A stretch of DNA of 64,000 nucleotides. It comes from Babylonia areolata (taxonomy: Eukaryota > Mollusca > Gastropoda > Neogastropoda > Buccinidae). The stretch is taken from NCBI RefSeq assembly GCF_041734735.1, contig NC_134901.1:28879857-28943856 (forward strand). Reading direction: 5' to 3'. The first letter of the stretch is position 1. Each line of letters starts with the position of its first letter. Both the position numbers and the translations under genes were made by a program. The notes beneath the pieces were generated by a model. The model worked only from the letters and a program-made list of their open reading frames with translations. It did not search any database and was not told the origin of the DNA. Positions 58,640-64,000 of the stretch are shown one piece after another.

Positions 58640-60800
58640 AATAATTTCTTTTGTTACTTCATGAGTTGCATCTTATCTTGGAGCGTAATGAAAAGTCCTC
58701 GTGTGACCCAAACCTTATTCTACAAGGCCTGAGAAACCCTTTTGAGATACTGTGTTGGGTGGTGATGACTCCTGACCTACAGGACTTATGGCTGAAACGT
58801 GGTCTGTGGTAAAACCCACCCATACAATATAAGGGCAAGAAGTCTCTTTGGACACCTGTTGTTACCCACAGACATTCTACAGATACCCTTTCTTTCACAT
58901 CTGGCCCAGCTTCATCACAGATTTTGACAAATGTAAATGAAATTCCTGAGCTTTTTTTTTTTCCCTCCTGCCCAGCAGATTATAAAATTACAAGCATGGC
59001 AGATGGAAGACAACACTGAACCCAGGTTTGCTGGACAGCATATCACAATATGGTGGATGTTGGAAGACAATGCCTACACCTCTATCTTCAACATTCTTCA
59101 AAGTGAGCAACAGGGGGAAAAAAATTCATAACTGCTTTGCTGAAGAACATGAACCTCATTTCACATGCAGGTAATGAAGCTGGCAGTGGCTGATCCATCT
59201 CTCTCATATACTTAACTCTCTTCTCCGGCTGTGGCACAAGGTGCCCACAGATCTTTTCCAGTCTGTTCAGTCTTGAACAAGCCAGCTGATACCATTCATG
59301 GCTCACTTGCTTGCTTCCAGTTAACAGCCCAGCAACCCAAACTGGGCACTATCAGGAATGAAATTCCAGTCACAAAATGTCAAAGATAACATTGTCAGCA
59401 CTGAGCCTGTGGAAGCTGAAAAAAACACCACCTGGCAGAGATGCCTGGGCACAAGTACCTGTAGTCATACACATGCACAAAAACCCAGAGTAGGCCTCTG
59501 ATGTTGACCATTCCATCAATTTCACAACACAGGATTGAAGAAAAGAACCTAAACACGATAAATATATAAACAAATCTTTAAAAAAAAAAAATGCATACTT
59601 AACTAAATTCTACCAATTGTCAACTCATACAACCTGGGTGCTGAAAAATACAGCGTAATAAAAAATGACCAAGTATCAAACAGATAACATATACTCAAGA
59701 TTTTCTATACCAAAATATTGTTTTTAACCCAAACAAGTGAACGTGTCCACAGAATATAAGAATGAGAAAGGAAGAGATGACAAAAGAAAAACAGCAATAG
59801 AAATGCAAGGGAATTTCTTGTATAGAATATTGTTTATAACTGAAGAAGCCTTCAGCATCTGCAGCTCAATAATCGCTGCAACTCTGTGTGGGCTGGGGAA
59901 CTTCAAATTAAATCAACACACACACACGTACAGTTCTGGACAAAAATAAAGCAAAAATACACATTAACACTGCATTTGTAATACAAGGAAAAGCAAAAGC
60001 CCGCAAAAATCGTACAGGTGCAAATCTTCATGTCAAGCTGATGATAAATAATCACTCCACCTAACTCCAGATCACCTCCCTCTAACAACCTCTGCAATGC
60101 ATGATTAGACAAGTGAAATGCAATCAGCGCATACAATAAAAACACAAAAATCCACAGAATAACTTGAGCAACAGTCAAAATACCGGAAAAAACCCAACAA
60201 GCAAACACACAATCAAAAAAAGCAATTTTTTTTTAAAAGATCAATAAAATACAAAGAAATACATGGATATGGTACTTCTCAGATACACAAAGCTTTGCTC
60301 ACGCAAGGTCATACCCAAGGAGGATCTTACTGAAACAAACATTGGAATGATTTCCCCAAAATTAAGAATAGCAGATGAAATTTAAATTAGTTAAAAACAA
60401 TGCAGAAAAAATCTTTACTGAACACTGCACACACACAAAAAACAAAACAAAAAAAAACAACAACAACAAAAAAACAACAACAACAACAACAGAAATTTCC
60501 TTTTGTTCAGAAATTATACGACTGATGCTGAACTTGCTGCCTAATTTCAGTCCTGACAAAAATGTGTGCCGTGTTCTAACTGGTGCAGCCAGTAGACTGA
60601 AATATCAATTTTCTACGATAAATAATTTTTTTTTAAAACAACCCACCCATATGTCACATTATGTGCAAATGAGACCCAATTCAAATGAGACACAAAACAC
60701 AGTGAAACGTTGCAAGGCCTTGGTCAATAGGCAAGTCATCTCCCACTACTGCTAATAATATTTTCCGGCCAATAAGGCGCAAAAGTTTTAAGTATATCTG
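58640..60800. other. No gene recognised
   Basis: Mixed AT-rich sequence. An AAC repeat lies at about 60,460-60,490. Short open frames are not longer than expected by chance and show no known motif. Confidence 0.4.
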
Positions 60801-60839
60801 ACCCCTGTGTCTTTTCAGCTGTATGCTCCCTATCTGTGT

Positions 60840-61330
60840 CTGAAAACTAAATTCTGACCACCACTTGATGCTATCTTTCTTCCCCTGCACCATCCAAGAA
60901 TGGAACACGCTGCCCCAGGGGGTTGTCACTGATGAGTCATTGGACTGCTTCAAGTCCAGACTGGCCTCCTGCCTCCACAAAGTAACTTTCAACCCCCTTC
61001 ACCCCCACCCCTGTTTTTTAAGTTCCCCTCACCCCACCTTCAGCCGCCCACCCTCTTTTTCATCTTTTTTCTCCAGCTGGTAAGTAGTGGTGTAGAAGGC
61101 TAGTGCTGTGCCAGTTGTGGCTGGAGACTTGAAAACACCAGCAGATTGTCCACCCCTCCCCACCTTTCCCCCTCCTCACAACTATCAAGACATCCTTCAG
61201 CAGTCAGTTGAACTGCACCTTACAGCAACCTCTCACAAAACGACAATTTCATCAACATTCTGATGTTTGTCATCACGTGGATGGAGATGATGAAAACATC
61301 TTGAATACTGATACTCGAATACTGATCCAG
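60840..61330 (+). mobile_element. LINE 3' fragment
   Basis: The frame from 60,865 reads LSFFPCTIQEWNTLPQGVVT then DESLDCFKSRLASCL. This is the common last motif of Jockey- and CR1-group ORF2 proteins (FFPRTIRDWNxLP, then FKxRL). A C-rich 3' UTR follows and may end in the AATACTGATACT stretch near 61,301-61,325. No upstream RT is seen. Confidence 0.6.
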
Positions 61331-62010
61331 TTTAATAAGATGACATCAGTACTCAGGAAATGACGTCAACAGAGCTGCAATCAATCAATTTGGAGGACTT
61401 TTACTTTTGGAGATTTTTGGTAGATGCAACTTATCAGATGAGTGGGCCTTGTACGTGTTCAAAATAACTTTTTCCTTAAAATCCAGGGGCCGGAAATAAC
61501 ACCATACTCTCCTGGTCACCGGTGCTTCTTAACGCCTTGCTACAAGGCATTCCATTCCACAGCCACAGGGATTCAGCATCAGCTGTCCACGCCGGACTAT
61601 GCAAACTCTTCCAGTTCAACTTCTTCAGCTGTCCTCTGAGTGCCAATGTTCCCACAGCAAACTTCACACAATACTTGACACATTTGCTGACAGAAATCAC
61701 AACTTGGGCAAAAAACCTGGAAATGACCACTTTGGCAAAGGTAACACGCTTGGACCGTTTTCACTATCTTTCTCATTTCTGTTGGAAGGATCATCCTGCT
61801 GCTTTGGAGGATTATCCTGCTGCCACTTATTGCACTTTACAGGTTTATTACCCCCCTTTAAATCTTAATTTACTTCTGGTGGGGAGGCAAATGAAAAGGA
61901 ATGCTCAGATTTCTCTTTGGATTATGAACAAACAACTATCTGTTGATTAGTTTTGAAGTGTTTGACTGAAAAAAAAAGATACATGTGCTAAACTGTTGTG
62001 ACACATGTGA
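61331..62010. other. No gene recognised
   Basis: A frame of 142 codons lies at 61,522-61,950 but it has no recognisable motif and overlaps several other open frames. I see nothing else. Confidence 0.35.
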
Positions 62011-62014
62011 CAAC

Positions 62015-62172
62015 ATGCAGATGTGGTGCAGCGTGTATGGATTTGTCCGCACGCAGTGATGCCTCCTTGAGCTACTGATACTGATACTGTGACACAGTCT
62101 CCACCAGGGAGGGAACAAGAAGCCCAAATTTCACACAGAGAAATCTGCTGTGACTGTAAGATTATCCAATAC
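62015..62172 (+). mobile_element. R2 tail module followed by tail-type-1 SINE end
   Basis: 62,015-62,091 is the last part of the R2 block, ending CTCCTTGAGCTACTGATACT then GATAC. It is followed at once by CAGTCTCCACCAGGGAGGGA and ATTTCACACAGAGAAATCTG (62,096-62,150), the tail of the SINE at 30,508. Both are truncated at their 5' sides and lie in the same direction. Confidence 0.65.
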
Positions 62173-62505
62173 AATGCCAGATCACAGAAACTGAACTAAG
62201 GAGGTCCCTTCTAGACCTGCACATTTTTATGTGGGTCCTATTTATAGACACACATCCCTCTTCCATGACTTGAGAAGCACTAAAACTCATATCTAATTAT
62301 CAAAGCCTTGGGTATAACAGCAAACACACATATTCACAAACCTCACATCTAAGGATAAAACAAATGCTCAATGACTGTTTTTAGTTACTGCCATATGCAT
62401 TTTTTATCTTCCTCTTTACTTTGTCATCTTCCTATGCTATGCACAATATACATGTGAAAGAAAGCTCAATTAAACATTTCCTTTTTCTACTGTTTTCTGG
62501 TTTCT
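62173..62505. other. No gene recognised
   Basis: Mixed sequence between two SINE pieces. Nothing was seen in it. Confidence 0.4.
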
Positions 62506-62509
62506 GGAG

Positions 62510-62880
62510 GAAGGTGGCAAAATGTTTAAGATGCTCAGCTACCATTTTAGAGACTCTGTGGATCCCACTCTCGCCCTTTTTCCCACATTTGACTGGAAAA
62601 TCAAAACAAGTCATTCGGATGAGACGATAATCTGAGGTCCCATGTGCAGCACACACTTGGCGCACTGAAAAAGAACCCATGGCAACGAGAGTGTTGTCCT
62701 CTGGCAAAATTCTGAAGAAGAAATCCACTCTAATAGGTAAACAAATATGTAAGCATGCACTCAAGGCCTGACTAAGCACGTTGGGTTATGCTGCTGATCA
62801 GGCATCTGTCTAGCAGACGAGGTGCAGCATATATGGATTTGTCCGAACACAGTGACGCCTCTTCGAGAAACAGAAACTTA
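62510..62880 (+). mobile_element. Hybrid SINE: shared core with R2-type tail
   Basis: The head is decayed (GGAGGAAGGTGGCAAAATGT). The core (CATTCGGATGAGACGATAAT, GGTCCCATGTGCAGCACAC, AAGAACCCATGGCAACGAGA) matches the SINE at 30,508. After AGCATGCACTC it changes to AAGGCCTGACTAAGCACGTT and the R2 block, ending GACGCCTCTTCGAGAAACAG. The same core therefore carries a different 3' end here. Confidence 0.8.
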
Positions 62881-63108
62881 AACTGTAGTTTCTGACAAAG
62901 GCAGAATCAGTTTACCTTTAGGTGTTCCACACAGGGTTCAAAGACAAAACTGAAAGCTCTTTGTGTGAAGCACAGCTTGACATGGGTGATCTGACCTTTG
63001 CTTTGTTGGGCATGTTTACTCTGAATGGGTGTTCTTGATGGAATGTGGGAGCATGGCTGGACTCTGTGCTGTTCAGTGGATGTAATGCATATGTCGCCCT
63101 TTTGTCAG
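62881..63108. other. Short intergenic stretch
   Basis: No gene or repeat recognised. Confidence 0.35.
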
Positions 63109-63402
63109 CAATTTCTCTTTTAGAGATTAAAAAAAAAAGTATTTTCATATATTACAATAAAGAAAGTTTTTCACATTTCAGTCTCTGATGTTGATAAGAG
63201 AGGACAAAAAGCTGCATTCCCTCACGTGTGCACATACAGCTGCTTGAACTTGCTGAACATGTCAACAATTTCTCTCTTAGAGATAAAGTATTTTGAATCT
63301 TGTAATAAAGAACGTTTTTCACAACACTTCAAAATCTCAGATACTGATCAAAGAGGACAAAAAGCTGCTTTCCCTCACGTGTGCGTGTACAGCTGTTTGA
63401 AC
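63109..63402. repeat. 157-base tandem duplication over a gene's 3' end
   Basis: 63,109-63,252 and 63,266-63,402 are parallel copies. Both contain CAATTTCTCT, AGAGGACAAAAAGCTGC, TTCCCTCACGTGTG, TACAGCTG and TTGAACTTGC in the same order. The right copy holds the true last codons and stop of the minus-strand gene; the left is a diverged partial copy. Confidence 0.8.
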
Positions 63403-63581
63403 TTGCATCCCTCCTTGTAGGCCGACACCAGCTTCTGCAGCGTCTCCTCCATGCGGTCCACTTTGTCAGGATCGGGGTATTTCTTCAGCCACACTTCCTT
63501 CAAGGTTGGCAAGTTCAAGATGGGTGGCTTGGGTCCACAAATCACCTCCTGTGGTTTTTTCTTCTTCTTGCTCTGCTGATC
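63375..63581 (-). CDS. Last coding exon of an unrecognised protein gene
   Basis: The minus-strand exon follows a good acceptor (pyrimidines then CCAACAG) and is open for 68 codons to TGA at 63,377-63,375. It encodes a basic start (DQQSKKKKKPQEVI), then CGPKPPILNLPTLKEVWLK, KYPDPDKVDRMEETLQKL and VSAYKEGCKFKQLYTHT. The codon use is GC-rich at third positions, as in the other host exons, and the length is an exact multiple of three (phase 0). Upstream exons lie beyond the right edge of the window. I do not recognise the protein. The Lys run suggests a nuclear or nucleolar role only weakly. Its last codons are duplicated downstream. Confidence 0.65.
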   Translation of the reverse strand, partial: DQQSKKKKKPQEVICGPKPPILNLPTLKEVWLKKYPDPDKVDRMEETLQKLVSAYKEGCKFKQLYTHT

Positions 63582-63845
63582 CTGTTGGGAGAAGGGGGAA
63601 GAAGCAGTAAAGACGCTTCAGCACACCACAAGCTTCAGCTTCTTGCGGCTCTAAGTGTTTGCAATGTCTTTACTTGCTTTTGAGATTAAAATCATGTTTA
63701 AACCAAGACGTATCAGCAGATGTGAACCCTTTGGGTGACAGGTGGTGGGCTAGGCACAGCTTACCCATGAAATGTCATGCTGTTGGTGGGTGCTCCCAGT
63801 CAGGGTGTGACAGGTTTTTATCTGCAAGACCTCAAGAAACACATA

Positions 63846-64000
63846 TTCTATTATACTGCACTGTATTAGTCACTTGTTACAACAGATTTCTCTATGTTAA
63901 AATCAGGCTGCTCTCCACAGGGAGAGCGCATCGCTATAGTACAGGTCACTAATGCATTTTTTTTTTCTGCTGGCAAGTGTATTTGTTTTCAAAGTGGATT
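63846..64000 (-). mobile_element. tRNA-derived SINE, tail type 1, cut by the window edge
   Basis: TACAACAGATTTCTCTATGT, CAGGCTGCTCTCCACAGGGA, GAGCGCATCGCTATAG and GTGTATTTGTTTTCAAAGTG are the reverse complement of the tail and the end of the core of the SINE at 30,508. It lies in the intron upstream of the last exon of the minus-strand gene. Confidence 0.8.

Noticed and set aside
61522-61950. Open frame of 142 codons.
   Set aside because: No motif, overlapping frames on both strands, and low-complexity composition. Not supported as a gene.

Overview
The window is animal nuclear DNA, most likely from a mollusc and probably a caenogastropod snail. The evidence is the low gene density, the intron-rich genes, the abundant CA/GT, TA and CT microsatellites, many minisatellites, and several SINE and MITE families that I recall from gastropod genomes. 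The taxonomic call is inference from memory of those repeats, not a search.

Layout. From 1 to about 19,890 there is a nest of retrotransposons. Two minus-strand LINEs of one Nimb/I-like family (A: 13,640 leftward past the window start; B: 19,885 to 13,968) are each split by younger insertions. LINE A holds two copies of a tail-type repeat (R2). The second R2 copy was entered by an 8.2-kb L1/Tx1-like LINE (957-9193), with a 15-base target duplication, and by a MITE. LINE B holds a 3-kb CR1-like LINE (15,990-18,966).

Four host protein genes are supported. A LicD-family gene with three coding exons (19,987-27,208, +) joins in phase and encodes about 358 residues; its introns are full of a pyrimidine satellite and a 31-bp minisatellite. 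ARL2BP (34,618-44,338, +) has seven coding exons, all in phase, and encodes 195 residues. AIRIM, the C1orf109 orthologue (46,720-53,373, +), has four coding exons; one intron has a U12-type donor and there is a one-base phase problem at that junction. The last coding exon of an unrecognised minus-strand gene lies at 63,375-63,581. A tRNA-Gly(TCC) gene with a Pol III terminator lies at 34,283-34,354 (-).

The rest is repeats: three tRNA-derived or tail-sharing SINE types, a piggyBac-type MITE inserted at TTAA inside a SINE, a mariner relic, LINE ends, and at least eight minisatellites. ARL2BP and AIRIM lie in tandem on the plus strand; nothing shows that they are functionally linked. ARL2BP is known as an ARL2 partner, AIRIM as a ribosome maturation factor, and LicD-family proteins as Golgi-type sugar-phosphate transferases.
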